Notes under the pieces: model-generated
Database searches by the model: none
Seen by the model: the letters and a program-made list of their open reading frames with translations, nothing else
Told to the model about the DNA's origin: nothing
Assembly: GCF_049673005.1 (NCBI RefSeq)
Contig: NZ_JBATXB010000090.1
Coordinates: 1 to 5,374 of the forward strand
Source: Carnobacterium_A sp049673005
GTDB lineage: Bacteria; Bacillota; Bacilli; Lactobacillales; Carnobacteriaceae
DNA: 5,374 bases
Direction of reading: 5' to 3'
In this document: in pieces, positions 1 to 5,374 of the stretch
How the letters are laid out: every line of letters starts with the position of its first letter
Position numbering within the stretch: position 1 is the stretch's first letter
Position numbers and translations under genes: made by a program

Positions 1-119
1 TCAATTAAACCAAGATGCGTAGCATTCTGCCCAGCTCAGAAAGGAAAATGAAACTTTACCGCAAGAGGCCAAGCCTCGAGGATACAGTTGAATTTTACCG
101 AAGAGCTAGAATGCAAAAC
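1..119. repeat. Structured 119-base tandem repeat, locus 1, unit 1
   Basis: This unit matches the next one at 117 of 119 positions (differences at 10/129 and 115/234). It starts with TCAATTAAACCAAGATGC. It can fold into a long imperfect hairpin: GCATTCT (22-28), a four-base bulge GCCC (29-32) and AGCTC (33-37) pair with GAGCT (103-107) and AGAATGC (108-114). Inside is a small hairpin GAGGC-CAA-GCCTC (65-77), preceded by GCAA. The same architecture, at the same offsets for the main stem, recurs with different bases at 3414-3649, so the structure itself appears to be conserved. There are no terminal inverted repeats, no transposase gene and no convincing open reading frame. There is no T tract directly after the inner hairpin, so this version is not an obvious terminator. 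The array may continue upstream of the window. Function is unknown; the strand of action is not proven, although both flanking gene sets read on the + strand. Confidence 0.9.
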
Positions 120-238
120 TCAATTAAAACAAGATGCGTAGCATTCTGCCCAGCTCAGAAAGGAAAATGAAACTTTACCGCAAGAGGCCAAGCCTCGAGG
201 ATACAGTTGAATTTTACCGAAGAGCTAGAATGCGAAAC
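120..238. repeat. Structured 119-base tandem repeat, locus 1, unit 2
   Basis: This is the second near-identical copy. Its stem arms are GCATTCT (141-147) with bulge GCCC (148-151) and AGCTC (152-156), opposite GAGCT (222-226) and AGAATGC (227-233); the inner hairpin is at 184-196. The 3' arm of unit 1 (103-114) can equally pair with the 5' arm of this unit (141-156), giving a hairpin across the unit junction with a 26-base loop (115-140) that displays the conserved AATTnAAC and AAGATGC blocks. The unit ends 20 bases before the ligA ribosome binding site, so its fold would sit in the ligA leader if transcription comes from upstream. Confidence 0.9.
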
Positions 239-249
239 CCAATTAAACC
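239..249. repeat. Partial third copy of the locus 1 repeat (start only)
   Basis: Bases 240-249 (CAATTAAACC) repeat bases 2-11 exactly and 121-130 with one difference, then similarity stops at the ligA leader. Each full unit is thus bracketed by a 10-base direct repeat, the arrangement expected if the tandem duplication arose by recombination or slippage between short repeats. Confidence 0.65.
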
Positions 250-257
250 GTGTAGTA

Positions 258-272
258 GAAAGGAGCTTTCAA
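258..272 (+). promoter_or_regulatory. ligA ribosome binding site inside a small hairpin
   Basis: AAAGGAG (259-265) lies 7 bases before the ATG at 273 and decides the ligA start. The same bases form a perfect small inverted repeat, GAAAG-GAG-CTTTC (258-270), which could partly hide the site. The GAGCT at 263-267 also copies the 3' stem arm of the preceding repeat unit. Confidence 0.8.
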
Positions 273-2303
273 ATGTCCAAAGGTCAAACTTTCGAGGAAG
301 CAAAAGAAAAGGTTGATGAATTAAGAGACACATTGGATAAGTACAGCTATCAATACTATGTTCAAGATAAGCCTGTTATCTCAGATGCAGATTACGATAA
401 ACTGTATAGAGAACTTGTTAAACTAGAAGAAGAATTTCCTGACTTAATTTCTAATGACTCACCGACCCAACGAGTTGGAGGCACTATTTTACCGGGTTTT
501 GAAAAGGTTGTTCATGATATCCCGATGCTTAGCTTAAGCAATGCATTTAGCGAAACAGATTTAATCCAATTTGATAAACGAATTCAAAAATTAACAGATA
601 AAAAAATCCAGTATATTTGTGAATTAAAAATAGATGGTTTAGCCATTTCTTTAAAATATAAAGATGGAAAACTAGTATTAGCAGCGACTCGAGGCAATGG
701 AACAATTGGAGAAAACGTAACTCAAAATATGCGCACGGTTAAATCTGTTCCCTTACGATTAAAAAAACCTTATACTATTGAAGTTCGTGGCGAATGTTAT
801 ATGCCTAAAGCTTCTTTCGTAGCGTTAAATGAAAAACGTGAAGAAAACGGAGAGGCCGTCTTTGCTAATCCGAGAAATGCCGCTGCAGGTGGGTTGCGTA
901 ATTTAGACGCTAAAGAAACCGCTAAACGAAATTTAAATACTTTTTTCTATACAGTTGCAGATTTTGGAGAAATGACTGCAGACAGCCAGGAAACAGCATT
1001 AAAACAATTGGATCAATTAGGAATTCGCACTAATCCTGAACGAAAAGTTTGCGAAACTATCGAAGAAGTATGGGAGTACATCCAATCTTTTCAAGATAAA
1101 CGAACTCAATTGCCTTATGAAATTGATGGGATTGTTATTAAAGTAAATGAATTTGATGCACAAGAAGACATAGGGTATACCGTGAAAGCCCCTCGGTGGG
1201 CAATTGCATATAAATTTAAAGCAGAAGAAGGCACAACCACCATTCGTGAAATTGAATGGACTGTAGGCAGAACGGGTGTGGTCACGCCAACTGCAATCAT
1301 GGATCCGGTCTTATTAGCAGGAACAACCGTACGTCGGGCAAGTCTTCATAACGTTGATTTAATAAAAGAACGAGACATCCGTTTGCTAGATACCGTTGTG
1401 GTTCATAAAGCAGGGGACATCATTCCTGAAGTGACTCGTGTTATTCTAGAGGATAGATTACCTGATAGTGAAAGTTATCGGATTCCAACTCATTGTCCAA
1501 CTTGTAAAAGTGAGTTGGTTCATTTAGAAGAAGAGGTAGCTTTACGCTGCATTAATCCTAAATGTCCCGCTCAAATAACAGAAGGCCTAGCTCACTTTGC
1601 TTCACGTAATGCTATGAATATAGATGGAATGGGACCTAAAGTAATTACTCAATTATTTGAAAAAGGGTACGTACACGACGTAGCTGATCTATATAAAGTA
1701 ACGTATGACGAACTGCTAATGCTAGATAAAGTTAAAGACAAAGCGGCAACTAATTTACTAACTGCGATTGATGCTAGCCGGCATAATTCACTGGAACGTT
1801 TATTGTTTGGATTAGGTATTCGACACGTTGGCGCAAAAGCGGCCAAGCAAATTGCAGAACACTTTGAGACCATTGAAAACATACAAGCAGCTAAGCAAGA
1901 AGACATCATTGCTATTGAGGGTATTGGAGACATTATTGCAGAAAGTTTTGTGACTTATTTTTCTTTACCAGAAGTAGATGAACTGATCAATGAACTACGT
2001 CTATGTCAGGTTAATTTAGTCTATTTAGGTAAGAAAAAAGCTGAAGTGGCTCAAATTGATTCTTATTTTAATGGGAAAACCGTTGTCTTAACAGGAAAGT
2101 TAACTCATTTTACACGTGAAGAAGCAAAAAACCGTATTGAAAATCTCGGTGGAAAAGTAACGGGAAGTGTTTCCAAAAAAACAGATCTTGTCGTAGCTGG
2201 TGAAGAAGCCGGCAGTAAATTAGATAGAGCCCAAAAGCTTGAAGTGACAGTATGGGATGAAGACCAACTATTGAAGGCATTAGAAGGAGAAGAAAATGAA
2301 TAA
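273..2303 (+). CDS. ligA: NAD-dependent DNA ligase LigA
   Basis: The 676-residue product is full length for bacterial LigA (about 670 residues). It seals nicks in duplex DNA during replication and repair, using NAD+ to form a ligase-adenylate. Domains in order: the Ia NAD+-binding region with YSYQYYV (24-30) and DADYDKLYREL (38-48); the adenylation domain with KIDG, nucleophile Lys119, then EVRGE (170-174), DGIVIK with Lys290 and YKFKAEE with Lys314; an OB fold; a four-cysteine zinc site (Cys408, Cys411, Cys426, Cys431); helix-hairpin-helix repeats (about 440-560, with GLGIRHVG at 513-520 and IEGIGD at 548-553); and a C-terminal BRCT domain (about 598-676, Trp661). The ATG at 273 is chosen for its strong ribosome binding site. 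An in-frame TTG at 207 lies within the repeat and would add 22 residues unlike the family. The gene overlaps camS by 8 bases. In related Firmicutes pcrA lies upstream; here that side is outside the window. Confidence 0.98.
   Translation: MSKGQTFEEAKEKVDELRDTLDKYSYQYYVQDKPVISDADYDKLYRELVKLEEEFPDLISNDSPTQRVGGTILPGFEKVVHDIPMLSLSNAFSETDLIQFDKRIQKLTDKKIQYICELKIDGLAISLKYKDGKLVLAATRGNGTIGENVTQNMRTVKSVPLRLKKPYTIEVRGECYMPKASFVALNEKREENGEAVFANPRNAAAGGLRNLDAKETAKRNLNTFFYTVADFGEMTADSQETALKQLDQLGIRTNPERKVCETIEEVWEYIQSFQDKRTQLPYEIDGIVIKVNEFDAQEDIGYTVKAPRWAIAYKFKAEEGTTTIREIEWTVGRTGVVTPTAIMDPVLLAGTTVRRASLHNVDLIKERDIRLLDTVVVHKAGDIIPEVTRVILEDRLPDSESYRIPTHCPTCKSELVHLEEEVALRCINPKCPAQITEGLAHFASRNAMNIDGMGPKVITQLFEKGYVHDVADLYKVTYDELLMLDKVKDKAATNLLTAIDASRHNSLERLLFGLGIRHVGAKAAKQIAEHFETIENIQAAKQEDIIAIEGIGDIIAESFVTYFSLPEVDELINELRLCQVNLVYLGKKKAEVAQIDSYFNGKTVVLTGKLTHFTREEAKNRIENLGGKVTGSVSKKTDLVVAGEEAGSKLDRAQKLEVTVWDEDQLLKALEGEENE
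2284..2295 (+). promoter_or_regulatory. camS ribosome binding site within the ligA 3' end
   Basis: AAGGAGA (2284-2290) ends 5 bases before the camS ATG at 2296. It lies inside the last ligA codons, and the ligA stop (2301-2303) follows the camS start, so ribosomes finishing ligA are well placed to reinitiate on camS. Confidence 0.8.
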
Positions 2304-3423
2304 AAAAATCATTGCAACACTGGCTGCTACAGTTTTTTTACTAAGCGCCTGCAGTGACCCTACAGGTGAGAGTACAGTAAATAACCCAGGAGATACTCCA
2401 GGAGAAAAAGATAAAACTACAACAACAAGTCATCAATTATCAACAGATTACTATAAAACAGTTGTAACCAACGGCAGCTACCAACCAAGTCAAACAAGAG
2501 GGTCAACATTAGGCTTAAACTCTAACTTTAATTTAAAAGCATTCGAAACAGGTTTAATGAGCCTCTCGCAGGCACATTTTGATACAGACAATCACTATTT
2601 CGAAGAAGGCCAATACATTGATAGTAAAACAGCTAATAGTTGGTTGAAGCGTGAGAGTAAAGAAAATCCGAATGGGCTAAACCCTAAAGACAATGGAAAA
2701 GATGATCCTAAAGAGCGAAATCCTTATTACTTGAACTCTGTTTTAGAGCAAGATTATATGATAAAAAAAGATGATAAATTTTCATTGGGTGGCATTAGTA
2801 TTGGACTATCGATGAATGCAATTGATTATTATCAAAAAGTTGAATTTGGTGATGAATACCAAACAAAAATCAGTCGTGATGAGCTTTTAAAACAAGGGAA
2901 AATAATGGCTGATAAAATAGTTCAGCAACTACGTGAAGTAGAAGGTGTTGGGAAAGTTCCGATAGTAGTCGGTGTCTTTGAACAATCTCCTAAAGATAGC
3001 CTAGCTGGTGGAAGTTTTATTACAGAAGCCGTTAGTGAAAACGGCAGTACAAAAGTTGGCAGTTGGAAAACTATAAATCAAAAAAAAGTAATTTTCCCAT
3101 TAGTAAATGAGACAAGTAACGAATTAGCGAACTTTGAAAACTTTAAATCTGAAGTGGAAAATTTTTTCCCTAACTTAAGTGGCGTAACAGCCGAAGCAAG
3201 TTACACAGATGATAAACTTGTAAAAATGAAAGTGTCTATTAATACTCAATTTTATGGAGAAAGTGAAATCATCGGTTTCACACAATACGTTGCAGATAAA
3301 GCAGCAACTTTTCTCCCGCCAAATATACCAATAGAAATAATAATCGAATCCATAAACGGAACCGAATCATTTATGGCCAGAAAAACAGGCGAAACAAAAT
3401 TCTACACACACATATTCAACTAA
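2296..3423 (+). CDS. camS: CamS family sex-pheromone cAM373-type lipoprotein
   Basis: The 375-residue protein has a classic lipoprotein signal: positive MNKK, a hydrophobic core, and lipobox LSAC with the lipidated Cys19. A Ser/Thr/Pro/Gly/Asp-rich linker follows (about 20-46, including TTTTSH), then one extended soluble domain to the end. The domain has features I recognise from the CamS family, such as the NPNGLNPKDNGK and ERNPYYL region (about 124-145) and the C-terminal KTGETKFYTHIFN. It should be anchored on the outer face of the membrane. In Staphylococcus aureus and Enterococcus faecalis, processed signal peptides of this type give the cAM373 pheromone (AIFILAA or AIFILAS). The matching segment here is TVFLLSA (12-18), so a pheromone role is only an inference. 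The function of the mature lipoprotein is not known to me. The gene follows ligA with an 8-base overlap, an order also seen in staphylococci. Its last few codons and stop lie inside the second repeat array. Confidence 0.92.
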   Translation: MNKKIIATLAATVFLLSACSDPTGESTVNNPGDTPGEKDKTTTTSHQLSTDYYKTVVTNGSYQPSQTRGSTLGLNSNFNLKAFETGLMSLSQAHFDTDNHYFEEGQYIDSKTANSWLKRESKENPNGLNPKDNGKDDPKERNPYYLNSVLEQDYMIKKDDKFSLGGISIGLSMNAIDYYQKVEFGDEYQTKISRDELLKQGKIMADKIVQQLREVEGVGKVPIVVGVFEQSPKDSLAGGSFITEAVSENGSTKVGSWKTINQKKVIFPLVNETSNELANFENFKSEVENFFPNLSGVTAEASYTDDKLVKMKVSINTQFYGESEIIGFTQYVADKAATFLPPNIPIEIIIESINGTESFMARKTGETKFYTHIFN

Positions 3424-3532
3424 GATGCTGAGTGCTCTGTTCAGTCATGAGAGAAAAACAGGAATTGGCAAGAGGATGTTTCATCCTCACAGCCCATTAT
3501 CTTTTTTCAGAATGACTAGAGCACAAAGCTCA
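3414..3532. repeat. Structured 119-base tandem repeat, locus 2, copy A
   Basis: Bases 3414-3530 match 3533-3649 at 115 of 117 positions (differences at 3451/3570 and 3490/3609). The period is 119, exactly that of locus 1. The main stem is GTGCTCT (3432-3438), bulge GTTC (3439-3442) and AGTCAT (3443-3448), pairing with ATGACT (3512-3517) and AGAGCAC (3518-3524). Blocks shared with locus 1 include AATTnAACnAAGATGC (from the second copy's boundary), CTGnnCAG, GCAAGAGG and CTAGA. The repeat begins inside camS: its ATTCAACTAA supplies the last camS codons and stop. No terminal inverted repeats or transposase are present. Confidence 0.92.
3463..3507 (+). terminator. Terminator-like hairpin in copy A, after camS
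   Basis: GAGGATG-TTT-CATCCTC (3472-3488) is a perfect 7-bp hairpin. It extends through AATTGGC (3463-3469) pairing with GCCCATT (3492-3498) with one mismatch. ATC and then T6 (3502-3507) follow, as in an intrinsic terminator, about 40 bases after the camS stop. An A tract (3453-3458) lies on the other side of the stem, so termination in both directions is possible. The T tract starts 3 bases after the stem and could instead pair with the A tract, so strength is uncertain. Confidence 0.55.
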
Positions 3533-3649
3533 ATTCAACTAAGATGCTGAGTGCTCTGTTCAGTCATGAAAGAAAAACAGGAATTGGCAAGAGGATGTTT
3601 CATCCTCATAGCCCATTATCTTTTTTCAGAATGACTAGAGCACAAAGCT
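3533..3649. repeat. Structured 119-base tandem repeat, locus 2, copy B
   Basis: This is the second copy of the locus 2 unit. The main stem arms are GTGCTCT (3551-3557), bulge GTTC (3558-3561) and AGTCAT (3562-3567), opposite ATGACT (3631-3636) and AGAGCAC (3637-3643). The 3' arm of copy A (3512-3524) can alternatively pair with the 5' arm of this copy across a 26-base loop (3525-3550), as at locus 1. Matching to copy A stops at 3649, and no clear third partial copy follows. Confidence 0.92.
3582..3626 (+). terminator. Second terminator-like hairpin, copy B
   Basis: This is the duplicate of the copy A hairpin: GAGGATG-TTT-CATCCTC (3591-3607), extended by AATTGGC (3582-3588) with GCCCATT (3611-3617), then T6 at 3621-3626. 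The only change within it is C to T in an internal loop (3609), so pairing is unaffected. Two such hairpins in series would separate ligA-camS transcription from gatCA. Confidence 0.55.
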
Positions 3650-3651
3650 AG

Positions 3652-3715
3652 GACTAAACGATACAAATAAAATACCGTTAGTCATGTTTTAGTTTCTTTG
3701 ATATAGAGGCTAACG
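3652..3715. promoter_or_regulatory. Interleaved inverted repeats upstream of the gatC promoter
   Basis: GACTAA (3652-3657) is the inverted complement of TTAGTC (3678-3683). The overlapping CGTTAG (3676-3681) is the inverted complement of CTAACG (3710-3715), extendable to 8 pairs with one G-T. The middle arm can therefore pair with either neighbour. The sites lie upstream of the predicted -10, so a DNA operator is as plausible as an RNA structure in read-through transcripts. Chance cannot be excluded for 6-base arms in AT-rich DNA. Confidence 0.35.
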
Positions 3716-3732
3716 AAACTTTATGGTAGAAT
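3698..3732 (+). promoter_or_regulatory. Predicted gatCA(B) promoter, extended -10
   Basis: TGGTAGAAT (3724-3732) is an extended -10 element (TGn before TAGAAT), a common strong form in low-GC Gram-positives. The best -35-like hexamer, TTGATA (3698-3703), is 23 bases away, too far for a normal spacer; at 17 bases there is only TAGAGG. The promoter therefore probably relies on the extended -10. Transcription would start near 3739, giving a leader of about 45 bases to the gatC ATG. Confidence 0.55.
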
Positions 3733-3784
3733 AGAAAAGAAGTTTTTGAACAAGAGGATAGAAAGAAAGAGAGTTGAAACCCAA

Positions 3785-4093
3785 ATGGCTAATATTGATG
3801 TAAAAGAAGTTCGACACGTTGCTTTATTATCAAAACTTGAATTTCAAGATGAAGAAATTACAGGTTTTACAAATCAAATAGATGATATTATCACAATGGT
3901 TGAACAATTAGATGAATTAGATACAACAGATGTACCGGTAACGACTCATGGTTTAGACGTATCAAGTGTCATGCGTAAGGATATCGCAACACCAGGAATG
4001 GATCGTGACGAATTATTTAAAAACGTTAAAACACAACAAGACGGATTAATTAAAGTTCCTGCTATGATAGATAACGGGGAGGCTGGAGCATAA
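3785..4093 (+). CDS. gatC: Asp/Glu-tRNA amidotransferase subunit GatC
   Basis: GatC is the small subunit of the tRNA-dependent amidotransferase GatCAB; it wraps around and stabilises GatA against GatB. The complex makes Gln-tRNA(Gln) from Glu-tRNA(Gln) and, in organisms lacking AsnRS, Asn-tRNA(Asn) from Asp-tRNA(Asn). The 102-residue product has the usual length. It shows the family pattern: VRHVALLSKLEF (9-20) in the N-terminal helix, a helix with QIDDIITMVEQLDELDT (31-47), then VPVTTH and a C-terminal IKVPAMID. The ATG at 3785 is chosen because it gives a standard GatC N-terminus. Its ribosome binding site is weak (GAGAG, 3769-3773, 11 bases away). An in-frame TTG at 3746 would add 13 basic residues and would lie only about 7 bases past the predicted transcription start. 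gatA starts one base after the gatC stop. Confidence 0.95.
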   Translation: MANIDVKEVRHVALLSKLEFQDEEITGFTNQIDDIITMVEQLDELDTTDVPVTTHGLDVSSVMRKDIATPGMDRDELFKNVKTQQDGLIKVPAMIDNGEAGA

Positions 4094-4094
4094 A
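4076..4094 (+). promoter_or_regulatory. gatA ribosome binding site within the gatC end
   Basis: GGAG (4085-4088) lies 6 bases before the gatA ATG at 4095, with a second purine-rich GGGGAGG at 4076-4082. Both sit in the last codons of gatC, much stronger than the gatC site itself, consistent with coupled translation of the two subunits. Confidence 0.75.
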
Positions 4095-5374
4095 ATGACT
4101 TTATTAGATCATACTTTAGAAGAATTACATGACTTATTAGTAAAAAAAGAAACAACAGCTGAAGCGATAATGAAAGCTGTTTATGAACGAATCGCTCAAA
4201 CAGAAGATAAAGTTGGCGCATTTATAACCTTGACTGAAGAAGAAGCGTTAGAAAACGCGCGTAAAATGGATGCTGCTGGAATAGACCCTAACAATATATT
4301 ATCTGGATTACCAATTGGAATCAAAGATAATATTGTAACAAAAGGTGTCTTAACAACTGCAGCAAGCAAAATGTTAGAAGACTTCATACCTGTTTATGAT
4401 GCAACGGTTATGGAAAAAGTAATGGGTGCTGGGATGATTTCAGTTGGAAAACTGAACATGGATGAGTTTGCCATGGGTGGAAGTACAGAACGATCTGCTT
4501 TCAAAATCACACATAACCCTTGGGATCTAACTAAAGTTCCGGGTGGTTCTTCAGGTGGATCAGCTGCCGCAGTAGCTGCTGGACAAGTTCCTATGACATT
4601 GGGAACAGATACAGGTGGCTCAATTCGTCAACCGGCTGCTTTTAACGGAATCGTGGGAATGAAACCAACTTATGGGCGCGTTTCACGTTTTGGTTTAATT
4701 GCTTTTGCTTCAAGTTTGGATCAAATCGGACCATTGACTCGTACGGTTAAAGATAATGCATTGGTTTTAAATGCTATAAGTGGATACGATGAGAAAGATT
4801 CAATGAGTTACAATGAAGCAACACCAGATTTTACAGCTGGCATTGAAGATGGTGTAAAAGGCATGAAAATTGGTGTTCCAAAAGAATACTTACAAGAAGG
4901 ATTAGAAGCCGGAGTAAAAGAAGCGGTACTGAAAGCCATTGAAACTTTTAAAAAATTAGGTGCCATTGTAGAAGAAGTAAGCTTACCACATTCAAAATAC
5001 GGAGTTCCTGCTTATTACATTATTGCTTCATCTGAGGCTTCTTCAAACTTGCAACGCTTTGATGGCATTCGTTATGGATATCGTTCACCAAATGCGAAGA
5101 CACTAGAAGAAGTTTACGTGAAATCACGATCTGAAGGCTTTGGTATGGAAGTAAAACGCCGTATTATGCTTGGAACGTTTTCATTGAGTTCTGGTTTTTA
5201 TGACGCTCATTTTAAAAAAGCTGGTCAAACGCGTACATTAATACGCCGCGATTTTGAAAAAGTTTTTGAAGACTATGATTTAATCTTAGGACCAACAACG
5301 ACAACGACGGCCTTTAATATTGGTGGCCAAGTACATGATCCAGTAGCGATGTATCTAAGTGATATCCTAACCGT
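4095..5374 (+). CDS. gatA: Asp/Glu-tRNA amidotransferase subunit GatA (3' end cut off)
   Basis: GatA is the amidase subunit of GatCAB. It releases ammonia from glutamine, which is channelled to GatB to amidate the misacylated tRNA. The window holds 426 complete codons with no stop; family members are about 485 residues, so roughly 60 are missing beyond the edge. The amidase-signature Ser-cisSer-Lys triad is intact: Lys77 in GIKDN (75-79), Ser152 in the glycine/serine-rich GGSSGGSAA (150-158), and Ser176 in TDTGGSIRQP (171-180). These correspond to Lys79, Ser154 and Ser178 of the S. aureus enzyme. MKPTYGRVSRFGL and ASSLDQIGP follow as expected. The start at 4095 leaves one base after the gatC stop and has a good GGAG. 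gatB is expected downstream but not visible. Confidence 0.97.
   Translation, partial: MTLLDHTLEELHDLLVKKETTAEAIMKAVYERIAQTEDKVGAFITLTEEEALENARKMDAAGIDPNNILSGLPIGIKDNIVTKGVLTTAASKMLEDFIPVYDATVMEKVMGAGMISVGKLNMDEFAMGGSTERSAFKITHNPWDLTKVPGGSSGGSAAAVAAGQVPMTLGTDTGGSIRQPAAFNGIVGMKPTYGRVSRFGLIAFASSLDQIGPLTRTVKDNALVLNAISGYDEKDSMSYNEATPDFTAGIEDGVKGMKIGVPKEYLQEGLEAGVKEAVLKAIETFKKLGAIVEEVSLPHSKYGVPAYYIIASSEASSNLQRFDGIRYGYRSPNAKTLEEVYVKSRSEGFGMEVKRRIMLGTFSLSSGFYDAHFKKAGQTRTLIRRDFEKVFEDYDLILGPTTTTTAFNIGGQVHDPVAMYLSDILT

Noticed and set aside
88..112. TTGAAT and TAGAAT in the locus 1 unit as a promoter
   Set aside because: The spacer is only 13 bases, and TAGAAT is part of the 3' stem arm, so the match is explained by structure.
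1..249. CRISPR array, insertion sequence or T-box leader
   Set aside because: There are no unique spacers between units, no terminal inverted repeats or transposase, and no T-box antiterminator motif (TGGNACCGCG).
207..272. In-frame TTG start giving a 698-residue LigA
   Set aside because: The extra 22 codons lie in the repeat and leader, have no good ribosome binding site and do not resemble LigA; the ATG at 273 has a strong one.
134..316. Small + strand reading frame (60 residues), also readable from the matching ATG at 15 in the first unit
   Set aside because: It is read from the structured repeat and runs into ligA in another frame; the period of 119 is not a multiple of 3, so the two copies encode different C-termini, and composition is unlike a protein.
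1115..1933. Minus-strand reading frames at 1115-1300 and 1649-1933, and similar ones at 3946-4387
   Set aside because: They lie opposite clearly real genes, lack start signals and look like complement shadows.
3715..3723. GAAACTTTA shared by the gatC upstream region and the locus 1 repeats
   Set aside because: A 9-base AT-rich match with no shared context is expected by chance.
3746..3784. TTG start extending GatC by 13 residues
   Set aside because: It lies only about 7 bases after the predicted transcription start and adds a basic stretch absent from usual GatC proteins.

Overview
The window is AT-rich DNA from a low-GC Gram-positive bacterium, most likely of the order Lactobacillales (Carnobacteriaceae or Enterococcaceae type). 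This rests on codon usage, on the gene set (an NAD-dependent DNA ligase, a CamS-type sex-pheromone lipoprotein and the GatCAB amidotransferase genes in a row), and on the GGAG ribosome binding sites. The genus cannot be fixed by eye. All genes are on the + strand.

Layout. Bases 1-249 hold two tandem, almost identical 119-base repeat units plus a short third partial copy; the array may continue upstream of the window. ligA (273-2303) follows, with its ribosome binding site 8 bases beyond the repeat. camS (2296-3423) overlaps the end of ligA by 8 bases and is probably translationally coupled to it. The camS stop codon lies inside a second tandem pair of units (3414-3649), again with a period of exactly 119 bases. 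After this comes a short segment (3650-3784) with interleaved inverted repeats and a good extended -10 promoter. gatC (3785-4093) and gatA (4095 to the window end, cut off) are packed one base apart.

How the parts work together. LigA seals DNA nicks. CamS is a surface lipoprotein whose signal peptide resembles a pheromone precursor. GatC and GatA, with GatB expected just downstream, convert misacylated Glu-tRNA(Gln) to Gln-tRNA(Gln). The genes are housekeeping. The camS-gatC gap looks like a transcription-unit boundary: each copy of the second repeat contains a terminator-like hairpin with a T6 tract, and gatC has its own promoter.

The unusual part is the repeat family. The two loci differ clearly in sequence, but they share the 119-base period, the copy number of two, several short conserved blocks, and an identical architecture: a 7-bp stem, a 4-base bulge on the 5' side only, a 5-6-bp stem, and an inner hairpin preceded by GCAAGAGG. 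Six of the twelve aligned pairs of the main stem differ between loci by compensating double changes. This points to a conserved structured RNA or DNA element that occurs as tandem pairs. I do not recognise it as a named family.
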